Shown: positions 1-8,741 of the stretch, piece after piece
Position numbering within the stretch: the first letter of the stretch is position 1
How the letters are laid out: each line of letters opens with the position of its first letter
From: Saccharibacillus soli
GTDB lineage: Bacteria > Bacillota > Bacilli > Paenibacillales > Paenibacillaceae
Length of the DNA stretch: 64,000 bases
NCBI GenBank assembly: GCA_002189105.1
Contig: NIOB01000002.1
Span: 620,001-684,000 of the forward strand
Direction of reading: 5' to 3'
Position numbers and translations under genes: made by a program
Notes under the pieces: model-generated
Told to the model about the DNA's origin: nothing
What the model saw: the letters and a program-made list of their open reading frames with translations, nothing else
Databases searched by the model: none

Positions 1-26
1 CATCTGGTCCGAAGTTTGGGCCTCAG

Positions 27-1922
27 ATGAGGAACGCTGAACTCCTGGCGAATCTTCTATCCGGACGCTCCCTGCTGCGCGGAGAGCTGGAATCTCTACT
101 GGGTGAACAAGCCCACGAGATCGCCGCCGACTGGCCGAGCATCCTCCAGCTGGCTTATCTGCAAGGCTGGATTAACCTGAGGCCAGCGGTGGAACATCTG
201 GATGACGGCTTGATGGGAGCGGGGACTGCCCCCCTTTCAGGTTGGCCCGCTCGTCTTGGTGGACTTGAGCAGGTGCGCGGGCGAGCTGCACATGTCTGTA
301 CACGCTGCGGAAGCTGCGCAGCAGGCAGACCCTGCGCGGTCTGCGGTTCGGCGGATTGCGCCAGATGCGAAGCCTGCCGTACGCTTGGACGCAGTCGATC
401 CTGTGAGCTGCTGGTGCAGGGGATGCCGCAGGAAAGATTCAGCGAGAGGGGTGCGGCTGCACGGCTGCCGGAAGTTCAGGAGCGGCTGGCCCGCTGGAAG
501 CTTAGCCCGGCACAGCTTGCAGCAGCGAAGGAGGCGCTGAGGTTTCTGGAGCGTGAAAGGCAGCCGGGAGGAAGGACTGCGGCAGACTGGTCTGGCGGGC
601 ATCAGGGCGGCCTCGGTTCTTGGGCTGCTGTGCGCCTCATGGCTGCTATGGCTGCGCCTATTCAGGGCGGCCTGCGGAAGTTGACTGCCAGTCCCGTCAA
701 CAGCCGGGATACTTCCGGCTGGGCAGCGGGTGATCCAAGCAGCCGCTTTCTGCTCTGGGCGGTTACCGGAGCCGGCAAAACGGAAATGTTGTTTCCGCTG
801 ATCGAGAGTGTCCGCAGCCGGGGCGGTCTGGTAGCCGTCGCCACGCCTCGGCGCGACGTTGTACTGGAACTTGCGCCCAGGCTGCGGAGAGCTTTTCCGC
901 AGGAGCAGATCGCCGTCTTATATGGCGGCAGCGAAGAACGTTGGCATCGCGGCGGCATCATCCTGGCGACAACTCACCAACTGCTGCGCTTTGCCCAGAC
1001 TTTCGATCTTGTCGTGATCGATGAACTGGACGCTTTCCCTTTCCATGGCGATCCCATGCTCGCCTATGCAGCCGAGGCCGCCCGTGCACCGGACGGGCGG
1101 ACGGTGTATCTGTCCGCCACCCCGCCGCCCGCGCTTCAGCGGCTGGTTCGTAGAGGGCGCGTAGACTGCGCCAAGGTTCCGGTTCGCTATCATCGGCACC
1201 CGCTGCCGGTGCCGGAACTGCTGCGCACGCCTGGGGCCGCCGACGTTGTGCGCACCGGGCAGATCCCGCCTGCGCTGCTGCGCCGCTGGCGAACATCCCT
1301 GGCCCGCGGCGCCCAGGTCTTCATCTTCGTGCCGAAGATTGCACTCGCCGAGCCGCTGGCCGCGCTGCTGCGCCGCGCCTTCAAGGGCGTGCCGGTCGGG
1401 GCGACCTCTTCGCGCGACGAATACCGCGCCGACAAAGTCCTGTCCTTCCGGTCCGCCGAGCTGCGGATGCTGGTCACGACCACCATCCTGGAGCGCGGCG
1501 TCACTGTGCCGCGCAGCGACGTGTACGTCCTGGACGCGGACAGCGGCCTGTTCGACGAAGCTTCACTCGTGCAGATGGCCGGACGTGCCGGGCGTTCGGC
1601 TGACGACCCGGCAGGAGCGGTAGTCTTCGCCGCCAACGAGAAGACCGCAGCTCAAGTTGGTGCACGCCGCCAGATTCGGCGCATGAATCGTCTGGCAGCA
1701 CCTTACCTGCTGCCCGGAACCGGGCGCTCATCGCGCATACGGTCGTTGCCGATCTTCCGGCAGCCTGGGGCCAAGCCGGATGCCAGCCGCCCAAGCCCCG
1801 AAGAGGCGCCTGGCATCTCGGAGGCTGTCCCACCGCCGCTCTCTTCGGTTACACGCCCTCTGCCTGCGAATCAGCCGCAGGACTCAGCGGCTGTACATGA
1901 CCATGCGCGAGGCCGCCGATGA
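27..1922 (+). CDS. comFA: ComFA-type DNA helicase/translocase for competence
   Basis: ATP-driven helicase-like protein that helps pull transforming single-stranded DNA through the membrane; in known systems it acts on the inner face with ComFC. A cysteine cluster at residues 91-126 (CTRC, CAVC, CARC, C126) fits the zinc finger of the family. Helicase motifs follow in order: Walker A TGAGKT (247-252), IDEL (331-334), SAT (363-365), TTTILERGV (484-492) and QMAGRAGR (516-523). At 631 residues it is longer than B. subtilis ComFA (about 460), mainly by N-terminal and C-terminal low-complexity parts. The reading frame is open to the left edge, so the true start may lie outside the window. Its stop overlaps the comFC start by 4 bp (ATGA). 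The central third is notably GC-rich. Confidence 0.9.
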   Translation: MRNAELLANLLSGRSLLRGELESLLGEQAHEIAADWPSILQLAYLQGWINLRPAVEHLDDGLMGAGTAPLSGWPARLGGLEQVRGRAAHVCTRCGSCAAGRPCAVCGSADCARCEACRTLGRSRSCELLVQGMPQERFSERGAAARLPEVQERLARWKLSPAQLAAAKEALRFLERERQPGGRTAADWSGGHQGGLGSWAAVRLMAAMAAPIQGGLRKLTASPVNSRDTSGWAAGDPSSRFLLWAVTGAGKTEMLFPLIESVRSRGGLVAVATPRRDVVLELAPRLRRAFPQEQIAVLYGGSEERWHRGGIILATTHQLLRFAQTFDLVVIDELDAFPFHGDPMLAYAAEAARAPDGRTVYLSATPPPALQRLVRRGRVDCAKVPVRYHRHPLPVPELLRTPGAADVVRTGQIPPALLRRWRTSLARGAQVFIFVPKIALAEPLAALLRRAFKGVPVGATSSRDEYRADKVLSFRSAELRMLVTTTILERGVTVPRSDVYVLDADSGLFDEASLVQMAGRAGRSADDPAGAVVFAANEKTAAQVGARRQIRRMNRLAAPYLLPGTGRSSRIRSLPIFRQPGAKPDASRPSPEEAPGISEAVPPPLSSVTRPLPANQPQDSAAVHDHARGRR

Positions 1923-2770
1923 TCGGCCTCAAGACGCCAGCGGCGATTCTGCGCCGCCTGCTGATGCCCACCGCAGAACCCTGTCTGGCCTGCGGTCGAT
2001 CCATTTCCAGCGTCTCGCCGGCAGAGCTTCCCCAGCTCTGTGAGAACTGCGCTGGGCAGATTCCATGGATTATGGAACCCCGCTGCCGCATTTGCGGACG
2101 GGTACACGGCTGTCCAGACTGTCTGCGCCCTGAAGCCCAGCGCCGACCTTTTGTGATAAATCGCAGTGCTGCCGTATATGACGATTTAATGCGCCAGTGG
2201 ATTGCCGAATATAAATATGGAGGCCGGGAAGACTTCGCCTCTCCTTTTTCCATCATGCTGGAGCAAACCTATCACAGAATGTGCCAGGAGTTGTCCGTAC
2301 AGGAAAAAGCCCATGGAGGCAGGACATATAATAGGAAGGGACGCAGTTGGCGCCCTGATGTGGTCACCTGGGTTCCAGTCAGTGTCCGGCGCCTGGAAGA
2401 ACGGGGGTTCAACCAAACCGAGCTGATGGCACGGCAGATGGCGCTTCGTCTGCGGCTTCCGGCGGCAGAACTCCTGATTCGCAGCGTTCATACCGATAAA
2501 CAGAGTAAGAAGACTCGCGCCCAGCGGCTACACAATCTGGATGATGCCTTTTCCTTGATTCCTAATTTAGACCCCTGGGGGTTTCTAAAATGGGACCCCA
2601 TAGGAAATACAAAACATCCGGGAGGGCCTTTTCCTATTCGGGTCCTGCTTGTAGACGATATTTATACGACGGGAACGACGGCAGCTGTTTGTTCGACAGC
2701 GTTGAAACGATTGGAGAAGATCGTCGATCGGCCCGTGTTTGTCTATATTCTGACATTAGCTCGTTCGTAA
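1919..2770 (+). CDS. comFC: ComFC, phosphoribosyltransferase-like competence protein
   Basis: ComF family protein required with ComFA for DNA uptake. Eight cysteines in the first 70 residues (22, 25, 41, 44, 56, 59, 65, 68) form two likely zinc-binding knuckles. A type I phosphoribosyltransferase fold follows, with the PRPP loop VLLVDDIYTTGTT at about 242-254. Length 283 is somewhat above the roughly 240 typical of the family; a short Pro/Gly-rich insertion at about 213-238 explains part of it. It is translationally coupled to comFA. A comFB gene, which lies between them in B. subtilis, is absent here. Family identity is secure; a catalytic reaction is not established for the family. Confidence 0.9.
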   Translation: MIGLKTPAAILRRLLMPTAEPCLACGRSISSVSPAELPQLCENCAGQIPWIMEPRCRICGRVHGCPDCLRPEAQRRPFVINRSAAVYDDLMRQWIAEYKYGGREDFASPFSIMLEQTYHRMCQELSVQEKAHGGRTYNRKGRSWRPDVVTWVPVSVRRLEERGFNQTELMARQMALRLRLPAAELLIRSVHTDKQSKKTRAQRLHNLDDAFSLIPNLDPWGFLKWDPIGNTKHPGGPFPIRVLLVDDIYTTGTTAAVCSTALKRLEKIVDRPVFVYILTLARS

Positions 2771-2823
2771 ATTCGCTTGTAATCGCTTCACGATCCGTTA
2801 AAATGGTAGAAGTAGACAGACCC

Positions 2824-2850
2824 TTACGTACACAAAGAAGTATCCGATAT
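2824..2850 (+). promoter_or_regulatory. Candidate sigma-D promoter upstream of yvyF
   Basis: TTAC (2824-2827), a 15-bp spacer and TCCGATAT (2843-2850). The spacing and the CCGATAT core match the flagellar sigma-D class and resemble the element before the Maf gene (15439-15466). It would start the yvyF-flgM transcript independently of comF. Confidence 0.5.
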
Positions 2851-2898
2851 ATGAAGTAAGGGAATGAAGTATTTTAACATCAAGGAGGAGCCCCCGAT

Positions 2899-3303
2899 AT
2901 GAATCTGGCGAACTGTCCGCGCTGCGGCAAGGTTTTTGTCATGAATTTTAAAGGCATCTGTACAAATTGTATGAAAGATATTGAAGCGGAATACGAAGCT
3001 TGCGTGAAATATCTGCGCGAGAATCGGGGCGCTCATATGCAGGAACTCTCGGATGAGACGGGGGTTAACGTCAGACAGATTACGACATTTATCCGCGAAG
3101 GACGCATCTCGATTGCCAATGCACCCAATATGTCGTACTCCTGCGAGGTGTGCGGGACACCTATCCGTGAAGGAAATATGTGCGAGTCCTGCCGCAGCAA
3201 GCTGACTGGAGACCTCAAGCAGGCGGCTCAGGCCAAAGTCCAGGAAGAGAAGAGAGCGGGCGGAGGAGCTTACAAAGCGGTGGATCGTTTCCGGAATGAC
3301 TAA
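2899..3303 (+). CDS. yvyF: YvyF-type flagellar operon protein
   Basis: Member of the YvyF / TIGR03826 flagellar operon family; biochemical role unknown. Two zinc-knuckle-like pairs occur at the N-terminus (C6, C9, C21, C24) and two more at C82, C85, C95, C98. Between them, residues about 45-72 look like a helix-turn-helix of the MerR type (DETGVNVRQITTFIREGRI). The C-terminus is charged and helical. AAGGAGG lies 10 nt before the ATG. Its place between comFC and flgM is the same as in B. subtilis, which supports the call. A transcriptional or RNA-binding role is possible but not shown. Confidence 0.85.
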   Translation: MNLANCPRCGKVFVMNFKGICTNCMKDIEAEYEACVKYLRENRGAHMQELSDETGVNVRQITTFIREGRISIANAPNMSYSCEVCGTPIREGNMCESCRSKLTGDLKQAAQAKVQEEKRAGGGAYKAVDRFRND

Positions 3304-3397
3304 AAAGTCTGTGCTGCTTTACCCAGCAATAGGAACAATGAAACGAAAATAGTCCAAATTTACGCTTGACATTTTAATTTTTTTCTCATTTTTGCTC

Positions 3398-3425
3398 TAA
3401 ACAATGTTTGAATAGGCGCCGATAA
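3398..3425 (+). promoter_or_regulatory. Possible sigma-D promoter of flgM, overlapping a terminator arm
   Basis: TAAA (3398-3401), a 16-bp spacer and GCCGATAA (3418-3425) are close to the sigma-D consensus TAAA-N15-GCCGATAT. The -10-like box is also the left arm of the hairpin at 3416-3448. A TTGACA also sits at 3366-3371 but has no good -10 at the right distance. Confidence 0.4.
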
Positions 3426-3454
3426 ACTTAGTATAAGCTTATCGGTGCTTTTTT
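3416..3454 (+). terminator. Rho-independent terminator after yvyF
   Basis: Ten-bp stem (3416-3425 with 3439-3448, one G-U pair) extended by an inner CTTA/TAAG stem, followed by six T (3449-3454). It lies between yvyF and flgM. Confidence 0.75.
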
Positions 3455-3524
3455 CTTAGCCAAAACGTACAACTTAGACATCGAAAATACAAACCTTATA
3501 CCTTATAGGAGGTTGACCATACTT

Positions 3525-3797
3525 ATGAAAATCAACGAGACGAATCGAGTTGCCGCCCTTAACCCTTACCAACGTACAAATGAAAGCCAGCGTACAGAAG
3601 AAACCAAAAAGTCGGTCCGTAAAGATGAAGTGACGATTTCACCGGAGGCGATGGAGATGCTGCAAGCGGCGAAAAAACCGGCTGAAAGCGAACGTGCTGC
3701 CCGTATTCAGGAACTGAAGCAGCAGGTATCGTCTGGCACCTATTCGGTAGACGCAAATAAAATTGCCGAGAAACTCTTACCTTTTCTTGCGGAATAA
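3525..3797 (+). CDS. flgM: FlgM, anti-sigma-D factor
   Basis: Anti-sigma factor that holds the flagellar sigma factor inactive until the hook-basal body is complete. The 90-residue protein has the family form: a polar, probably disordered N-terminal half, then DEVTISPEAMEML and a helical C-terminus ending KIAEKLLPFLAE, the region that binds sigma. A TTG at 3513 directly abuts the AGGAGG site (3506-3512) and is too close; the ATG at 3525, 12 nt away, is chosen. It lies between yvyF and flgN as in B. subtilis. With many sigma-D-like promoters in the window, it is the likely checkpoint for them. Confidence 0.88.
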   Translation: MKINETNRVAALNPYQRTNESQRTEETKKSVRKDEVTISPEAMEMLQAAKKPAESERAARIQELKQQVSSGTYSVDANKIAEKLLPFLAE

Positions 3798-3821
3798 CCG
3801 ATAAAGGTTATAACGGAATGG

Positions 3822-3875
3822 GGGACTTTTTCAAAAGCCCGGTACGTCCGGTGTCTTTGGAAAAGTCCCTTTTTT
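3822..3875 (+). terminator. Terminator between flgM and flgN
   Basis: GGGACTTTT (3822-3830) pairs with AAAAGTCCC (3861-3869); six T follow. It should reduce read-through from flgM into flgN-flgK-flgL, though no separate promoter for flgN is clear. Confidence 0.8.
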
Positions 3876-3904
3876 AAAATATTCGGAAAGAAAGGTGAAG
3901 GATC

Positions 3905-4405
3905 TTGTCACTCAAGCAGTTGGTCGGACAGCTGGAACAGCTGAACCTTTCCCATCTTGAAATGATCGAAATCGCGGAGGAAAAAAAGCAGGCCGTCATC
4001 CGAAATGACATTGATACGTTTATCTCCACGATGAATCGGGAGTCGAAGCTGCTCAAGCGGATTCAGAGAGAAGATGAGCTTCGCGGCGAAATGGCCTATG
4101 CTTTTATGCAAGAACGCGGCATCAAGTCCCGTCTGAAACTGACCATCGCCGAAATCTCGCGGCTTGTTTTCGATCCGGATGAGAAAAGAGAACTGCTCGA
4201 CGTGCATGCCCGCCTTTCAGATACGCTCACGCGTCTCAAGGAGATTAATGATCTCAATCGTCAACTGATCGAACAAGCCCTTTCATTCATCGATTTGTCG
4301 ATGGAGTTGATGTCTCATAGACCCGAACAGGACATGACTTATCAGCACCCTGCCGCACAAGGCTACGGTTACGGTCGTTCTGGCATGTTCGATCGGCGCA
4401 GCTAA
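3905..4405 (+). CDS. flgN: FlgN, chaperone for hook-associated proteins
   Basis: FlgN family export chaperone, expected to escort FlgK and FlgL to the flagellar export gate in the cytoplasm. The 166-residue product is almost entirely helical and charged, as in the family, with a short disordered tail. Start is TTG at 3905, preceded by AAGGTGAAGG; no ATG lies nearby in frame. It sits 20 nt before flgK, which is one of its expected clients. It matches B. subtilis yvyG by position. Confidence 0.82.
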   Translation: MSLKQLVGQLEQLNLSHLEMIEIAEEKKQAVIRNDIDTFISTMNRESKLLKRIQREDELRGEMAYAFMQERGIKSRLKLTIAEISRLVFDPDEKRELLDVHARLSDTLTRLKEINDLNRQLIEQALSFIDLSMELMSHRPEQDMTYQHPAAQGYGYGRSGMFDRRS

Positions 4406-4425
4406 CAGAGTAAAGGAGAGAAGCT

Positions 4426-6018
4426 ATGACATCCACATTCCATTCCCTGGAGACCGCCAAGCGGAGCTTATTTACACAGACGACTGCGCTGAGCACGACA
4501 GGACATAACATCTCAAATGCTAATACGGCAGGATATTCACGTCAGGTCGTCAAAATGCAGGCCACAAGCGCCTTTGAAGTTCCTGGAGCGCGCAACTGGA
4601 CCAGCGCGGGTCAGTTGGGCAGCGGGGTAGAAGCCACGGCCATCGTACGTGTGCGCGACTCTTACCTGGATGACCAATTCCGGGGTGAAAACTCAGGGAT
4701 AGGCTCGTGGAGCGTGCGTCAGGAAACGCTGAGCAAGCTGGAAGCTATCGTAAATGAACCTTCCGAGACAGGACTTAGCGCGGTCATGAATAACTTCTGG
4801 TCGGCCTGGTCCGACTTCAGTAAAGACCCTCAGGATATTACCAACCGGAAAATCATCAAGGAAACCACTCTGGCAATGACGGACTCGCTCAATCAGACGT
4901 CGAAACAGCTGGATGCGATGACAACCGATTTGACAGCGAATATTAATTTGAAGGCAACTGAAGTCAACTCGCTGCTCCAGACGATTGCGGATCTCAATGC
5001 AGGCATCAAGAACGTTGAAGACATGGGCAACAATGCCAATGACCTGAGCGACCAACGTGATTATGCCGTGGATCAGCTCTCGAAGATTGCCAATGTTACG
5101 GTAACCAAGCTGGATACGGGATACCAGGTTGCGGTTGGTGGCAACGTAGGGGTTGCAGGCACGGCGGTTACGCCGGTGACGGAAGCCAGTCTCAAGGCTG
5201 CTTATGATGGGGGTACGCTTAACAAAGGCGAGTTGTACGGCATGTTTGTATCCCGTGACGATTATGTGGTCGATTACCGGGCGCAGTTGGACACGCTGGC
5301 GAACACCATGGCCAATGGCAAGTTCCAAGTGACCATTCCGGCAGGCAGTGTGCTCCCCGAAGGAACGCAGCTGACTGTAGTCAACCCGGACGGTACGCAG
5401 ACCAATACAACATTCTCCAATGCCAATAACAATCGGACGATCAACACGCCGATTAACGTTAACGTCAATGGTATCAACGGTCTGATGAAGATTGGCTATA
5501 CCATTGATGGCAGCACGCCTGCGGCTGGGGTGGACCTGTTCTCCGCTGGTGGTAATGGTGGTGCCCTCACCGCGGGCAACATCACGCTCAACCCACAGAT
5601 CCAGAGCAATCCGAACCTGATCGCGTCTTCTTTCCGCGTGACGAATGCAGGCACGCCCGGGGAAAAAGTCGTATCGGGTAATGCAGGGATCGCCCTGATT
5701 ATGGCAGACATGAAGAGTACCCGCTTCGACTTCGGCAGCGCCGCTTCCACTCCGGTAACGATCGACGACTATTTTAGCTCGATCACCGGTCAGCTTGGGG
5801 TGCAGTCCAAAGAAGCCTCACGTCAAGCCCAAAATGCAACGGATCTGGCCAGCCAGGTGGAGTCCCTGAGACAATCCGTCAGCGGCGTCTCGATGGACGA
5901 AGAGATGACGAATCTGGTCAAATTCCAGCAGGCTTACAATGCCAGCGCACGCTTCATGACGACCTTCGATGAGATGCTCGAAAAATTAATCAACGGCACC
6001 GGCACGGTCGGCCGCTAA
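4426..6018 (+). CDS. flgK: FlgK, flagellar hook-associated protein 1
   Basis: Structural protein of the hook-filament junction, exported through the flagellar secretion apparatus. The N-terminus has the rod/hook signature NISNANTAGYSRQ (28-40). The C-terminus has the heptad-rich helix with SGVSMDEEMTNLVKFQQAYN. The N- and C-terminal helices assemble together and the middle (about 280-430) is a variable beta-rich domain. Length 530 is normal. It is followed after 20 nt by flgL with its own AGGGGAGGA site, so the two are co-transcribed. Confidence 0.95.
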   Translation: MTSTFHSLETAKRSLFTQTTALSTTGHNISNANTAGYSRQVVKMQATSAFEVPGARNWTSAGQLGSGVEATAIVRVRDSYLDDQFRGENSGIGSWSVRQETLSKLEAIVNEPSETGLSAVMNNFWSAWSDFSKDPQDITNRKIIKETTLAMTDSLNQTSKQLDAMTTDLTANINLKATEVNSLLQTIADLNAGIKNVEDMGNNANDLSDQRDYAVDQLSKIANVTVTKLDTGYQVAVGGNVGVAGTAVTPVTEASLKAAYDGGTLNKGELYGMFVSRDDYVVDYRAQLDTLANTMANGKFQVTIPAGSVLPEGTQLTVVNPDGTQTNTTFSNANNNRTINTPINVNVNGINGLMKIGYTIDGSTPAAGVDLFSAGGNGGALTAGNITLNPQIQSNPNLIASSFRVTNAGTPGEKVVSGNAGIALIMADMKSTRFDFGSAASTPVTIDDYFSSITGQLGVQSKEASRQAQNATDLASQVESLRQSVSGVSMDEEMTNLVKFQQAYNASARFMTTFDEMLEKLINGTGTVGR

Positions 6019-6038
6019 TCTAGGGGAGGAATAATCAG

Positions 6039-6944
6039 ATGACCATCCGGATGACATCCAATATGATGAGCTCTACGCTCCTCGGCAACTTGAATCGCAA
6101 TATGTATAACATGGATAGCCTGGAGAACCAGATTTCTTCGGGCCGCAAGATTAGCAAGCCTTCCGACGACCCTGTCGGTGTAACCTATGCACTGCGTTAT
6201 CGTTCGCAGCTCGCGGGCAATGAGCAGTTCCAGCGTTCGACAGATTCCGCGCAGAGCTGGCTGGACGAGACGGACAGCCAGATGGGCAGCGCGAGTGATG
6301 TAATGACGCGCCTCAAAGAGTTAATGGTTCAAGCAAGTACAGGAACTTATTCCGACACGGATATGCAGGCGGCTGCAAATGAAGTGGAGCAGTTGAAGAA
6401 GCAGCTCGTTGACATTGGAAACAGCAAATTTGGCGGGAAATTTATTTTCAACGGACAGGATTACGGAAGCATCCCTTATCCAGTTGCGGATGGGACGGAT
6501 TATTCTCAGATCGACACGGATAATTCGGCTGTGAAGTATGTCATTGGTGAAAATATTCAATTTCAAATCAATACAACGGGCAATGAATTTTTCGGTATGA
6601 AAGGCGAATCGGACAACGTTTTTGCGGTCATGGATCGGGTCATCACAGCCATGAAAACAGGGCAAAAAGGTGACATTACAAACGAAATGGGCGGATTGGA
6701 AACAAGAACAACCAAAATGCTCGCTGCTCGTTCCGAAGTTGGTGCACGTACCAATCGCGTTGAGTTGGTTAACAGCCGTCTGCTTGACCAGGAAACCAAT
6801 ACGACGACGCTGCTGTCCAAAACCGAAGACCTGGATGTAGCAGAAGCTGTGATTAAGGCTACGAGCGCGCAGACCGTCTATCAGGCTGCGCTGAAATCCT
6901 CGGCTAATATCATGAGCACTTCTTTGATCGATTTCATGCGTTAA
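6039..6944 (+). CDS. flgL: FlgL, flagellar hook-associated protein 3
   Basis: Second hook-filament junction protein, flagellin-like in sequence. The N-terminal helix has the conserved SSGRKISKPSDDPVGVTYALRYRSQL segment and the C-terminus ends in the flagellin-type coiled coil (AEAVIKATSAQTVYQAALKS). Length 301 is typical. It is co-transcribed with flgK and closed by a terminator at 6987-7017. The yviE gene that follows flgL in B. subtilis is absent here. Confidence 0.94.
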   Translation: MTIRMTSNMMSSTLLGNLNRNMYNMDSLENQISSGRKISKPSDDPVGVTYALRYRSQLAGNEQFQRSTDSAQSWLDETDSQMGSASDVMTRLKELMVQASTGTYSDTDMQAAANEVEQLKKQLVDIGNSKFGGKFIFNGQDYGSIPYPVADGTDYSQIDTDNSAVKYVIGENIQFQINTTGNEFFGMKGESDNVFAVMDRVITAMKTGQKGDITNEMGGLETRTTKMLAARSEVGARTNRVELVNSRLLDQETNTTTLLSKTEDLDVAEAVIKATSAQTVYQAALKSSANIMSTSLIDFMR

Positions 6945-6986
6945 AAGCAGATAGGATTGAATTCTAGGAATTAAACGGATAATCTG

Positions 6987-7017
6987 AAGCTATGGACAGA
7001 GGTCCGTAGCTTTTTTT
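6987..7017 (+). terminator. Terminator after flgL
   Basis: GCTATGGAC (6989-6997) pairs with GTCCGTAGC (7002-7010), one G-U pair, followed by seven T. Confidence 0.85.
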
Positions 7018-7039
7018 AAATCGTGAGGAGGATCTAATC

Positions 7040-7486
7040 ATGGTACAAATTCAATCGGTCCACTTGGGTGAGCTGACAGTGGGCGAAGAAGATCTGATAA
7101 AGTTTCCTAAAGGAATTCCCGGTTTTGAAGAGGTTACGGAGTATGTGCTTTGTGATGTAGACGGAACATACGGATATTTACAGGCAGTGACTCAGGCTGA
7201 ACTTGCTTTTATTGTTACCGATCCGTTCATTCATTTTCCAGATTACGAATTTGAACTCTCCGACGAGATTATTCACGAGCTTAATTTGAGTGAGGACAAG
7301 GGTGTAGCGATTCGCTGCATTGTAACCTGGAACAGCAATCCCACTCGAACAACCATCAATCTACTGGCTCCGCTTGTATTTAATATTTCGGATCGACAGG
7401 GCAAACAGATTGTACTGCAGAACACTTCTTACCAGACTAAGCATTTTCTGAATCAGCCATCCCAAAGCGAAAGTGGGGAAGCCTAA
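7040..7486 (+). CDS. fliW: FliW, flagellar assembly factor and CsrA antagonist
   Basis: FliW binds newly made flagellin and, when free, binds CsrA and blocks it, linking flagellin synthesis to export (established in B. subtilis). The 148-residue protein carries the family opening (LTVGEEDLIKFPKGIPGFEE, 13-32) and the central VTDPFIHFPDYEFEL segment. GAGGAGG precedes the ATG. The stop overlaps the csrA start by one base (TAATG), so the two are coupled. The flagellin genes it should serve begin about 400 bp downstream. Confidence 0.95.
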   Translation: MVQIQSVHLGELTVGEEDLIKFPKGIPGFEEVTEYVLCDVDGTYGYLQAVTQAELAFIVTDPFIHFPDYEFELSDEIIHELNLSEDKGVAIRCIVTWNSNPTRTTINLLAPLVFNISDRQGKQIVLQNTSYQTKHFLNQPSQSESGEA

Positions 7487-7725
7487 TGCTGGTACTTTCG
7501 AGAAAAAAAGGTGAATCGATTGTTATAGGAGACGACATCGAGCTGACGGTGCTTTCTGTAGAAGGGGATACGATCAAGTTAGGTATTCAGGCACCTAAAC
7601 AGATTGAGATTTTCCGAAAAGAGATCTTGGCTTCGGTTCAGGAGAATAACGAGAATGCGGCTATCGATCCCAAGCAGTTCCTGGCTCTCCTCCAGGAGCA
7701 ATCAAAAAAAAATAAAAACGAGTAA
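7486..7725 (+). CDS. csrA: CsrA, RNA-binding translational regulator
   Basis: Small dimeric RNA-binding protein that represses translation by binding GGA motifs in leader hairpins. The 79-residue sequence has the conserved opening MLVLSRKKGESIVIGDDIEL, then the GIQAPKQIEIFRKEI core with the RNA-contacting R at the end of the fifth strand. The C-terminal tail is longer and more polar than in Escherichia coli, as in other Bacillales. It follows fliW immediately and precedes five flagellin genes, each with a matching GGA hairpin, so its likely main targets are adjacent. Confidence 0.96.
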   Translation: MLVLSRKKGESIVIGDDIELTVLSVEGDTIKLGIQAPKQIEIFRKEILASVQENNENAAIDPKQFLALLQEQSKKNKNE

Positions 7726-7743
7726 ATTTTCAATGTAAAATAT

Positions 7744-7769
7744 TAAATTCTCGAGAAAAACGACGATAT
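7744..7769 (+). promoter_or_regulatory. Sigma-D-like promoter of flagellin gene 1
   Basis: TAAA (7744-7747), a 14-bp spacer and GACGATAT (7762-7769). The leader from here to the ATG is about 100 nt. Confidence 0.6.
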
Positions 7770-7834
7770 AAAAAATAAGGCAAGGGAAGCGATGCAGAGC
7801 CAACGATTGGCGGCGTGCAGACCGAGCTACACCA

Positions 7835-7870
7835 CCACACGGATGTGGGAATAACCAAATTCAGGGAGGA
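7835..7870 (+). promoter_or_regulatory. Candidate CsrA-binding leader of flagellin gene 1
   Basis: Hairpin CCACA-CGGA-TGTGG at 7835-7848 displays GGA in the loop and contains ACACGGATGT, which fits the CsrA consensus ACANGGANGT. The ribosome site AGGGAGGA (7863-7870) supplies a second GGA. Two sites, one overlapping the ribosome site, is the arrangement known for the B. subtilis hag leader. Confidence 0.7.
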
Positions 7871-7879
7871 AACAAAATC

Positions 7880-8656
7880 ATGATTATCAACCACAACATT
7901 CAGGCCGTCAACACACACCGCAACATGGGATTGAACAGCGCAGCAGCCAGCAAGAATATGGAGAAGTTGTCTTCGGGTCTGCGGATCAACCGTGCAGCCG
8001 ACGACGCAGCGGGCCTGTCGATCTCCGAAAAAATGCGTGGACAAATCCGCGGTCTGGAACAAGCACAACGCAACGTGCAGGACGGCATTTCGTTCGCACA
8101 AACGGCAGAAGGCGCGATGAACGAAGTCAGCTCGATGCTGGGCCGTATGAAAGAACTGAACGTACAAAAAGAGAACGGCACTTACGGTGCAGGCGACAAA
8201 TCGAATATCAATGCCGAACTGAACGCACTGGGTTCGCAGATCGATAGCATCATGACGAACACCAAATTCAACGGTATTGGAATCAAAGGCGCTTCTTCCA
8301 GCGTATCGGTTCAAGCTGACGACGCAAGCTTCAAGATTACGATCAACAAGATTGATACAACAGGCTTCAGCGGTTTGGATAAGGATACCACGTTGGCGGA
8401 AGTTAGCACTGCGATTGAGAAAGTGGCAACGCAGCGTGCAAACCTCGGTGCCGTCCAAAACCGTCTGGAATACACGTCGAACAACCTGGGAACGACTGTG
8501 GAAAACCTGACAGCTTCGGAATCGCGTATCCGTGACACCGATATGGCGAAAGAAATGGTCGCACTGTCGAAGAACAACATTTTGCTGCAAGCCTCGCAGT
8601 CGATGTTGGCACAAGCGAACCAATCGCCGCAGGGCGTTCTGTCGCTGCTTCGTTAA
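7880..8656 (+). CDS. hag: Flagellin, copy 1 of 5
   Basis: Filament subunit, 258 residues, exported and polymerised on the cell surface. It keeps only the D0/D1 core: an N-terminal helical region (MIINHNIQAVNTHRN through about residue 122) and a C-terminal region from about 180 (ANLGAVQNRLEYTSNN to SLLR). The variable segment, about 125-180, contains GASSSVSVQADDASFKIT. These outer regions are almost identical in all five copies, and the differences concentrate in the middle. Serines and threonines in that middle part are plausible O-glycosylation sites for the Maf enzyme encoded downstream. It has its own promoter, CsrA-type leader and terminator. Confidence 0.96.
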   Translation: MIINHNIQAVNTHRNMGLNSAAASKNMEKLSSGLRINRAADDAAGLSISEKMRGQIRGLEQAQRNVQDGISFAQTAEGAMNEVSSMLGRMKELNVQKENGTYGAGDKSNINAELNALGSQIDSIMTNTKFNGIGIKGASSSVSVQADDASFKITINKIDTTGFSGLDKDTTLAEVSTAIEKVATQRANLGAVQNRLEYTSNNLGTTVENLTASESRIRDTDMAKEMVALSKNNILLQASQSMLAQANQSPQGVLSLLR

Positions 8657-8682
8657 TCTTCATCGTTTCTTGTGCGTCATCA

Positions 8683-8710
8683 AAGCTCCGCTCAGGCGGA
8701 GCTTTTTTTT
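8683..8710 (+). terminator. Terminator after flagellin gene 1
   Basis: AGCTCCGC-TCAG-GCGGAGCT stem followed by a run of T to 8710. Confidence 0.92.
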
Positions 8711-8741
8711 ATTTTGTTTTGCGTCAGATAAGCATTGGCTA

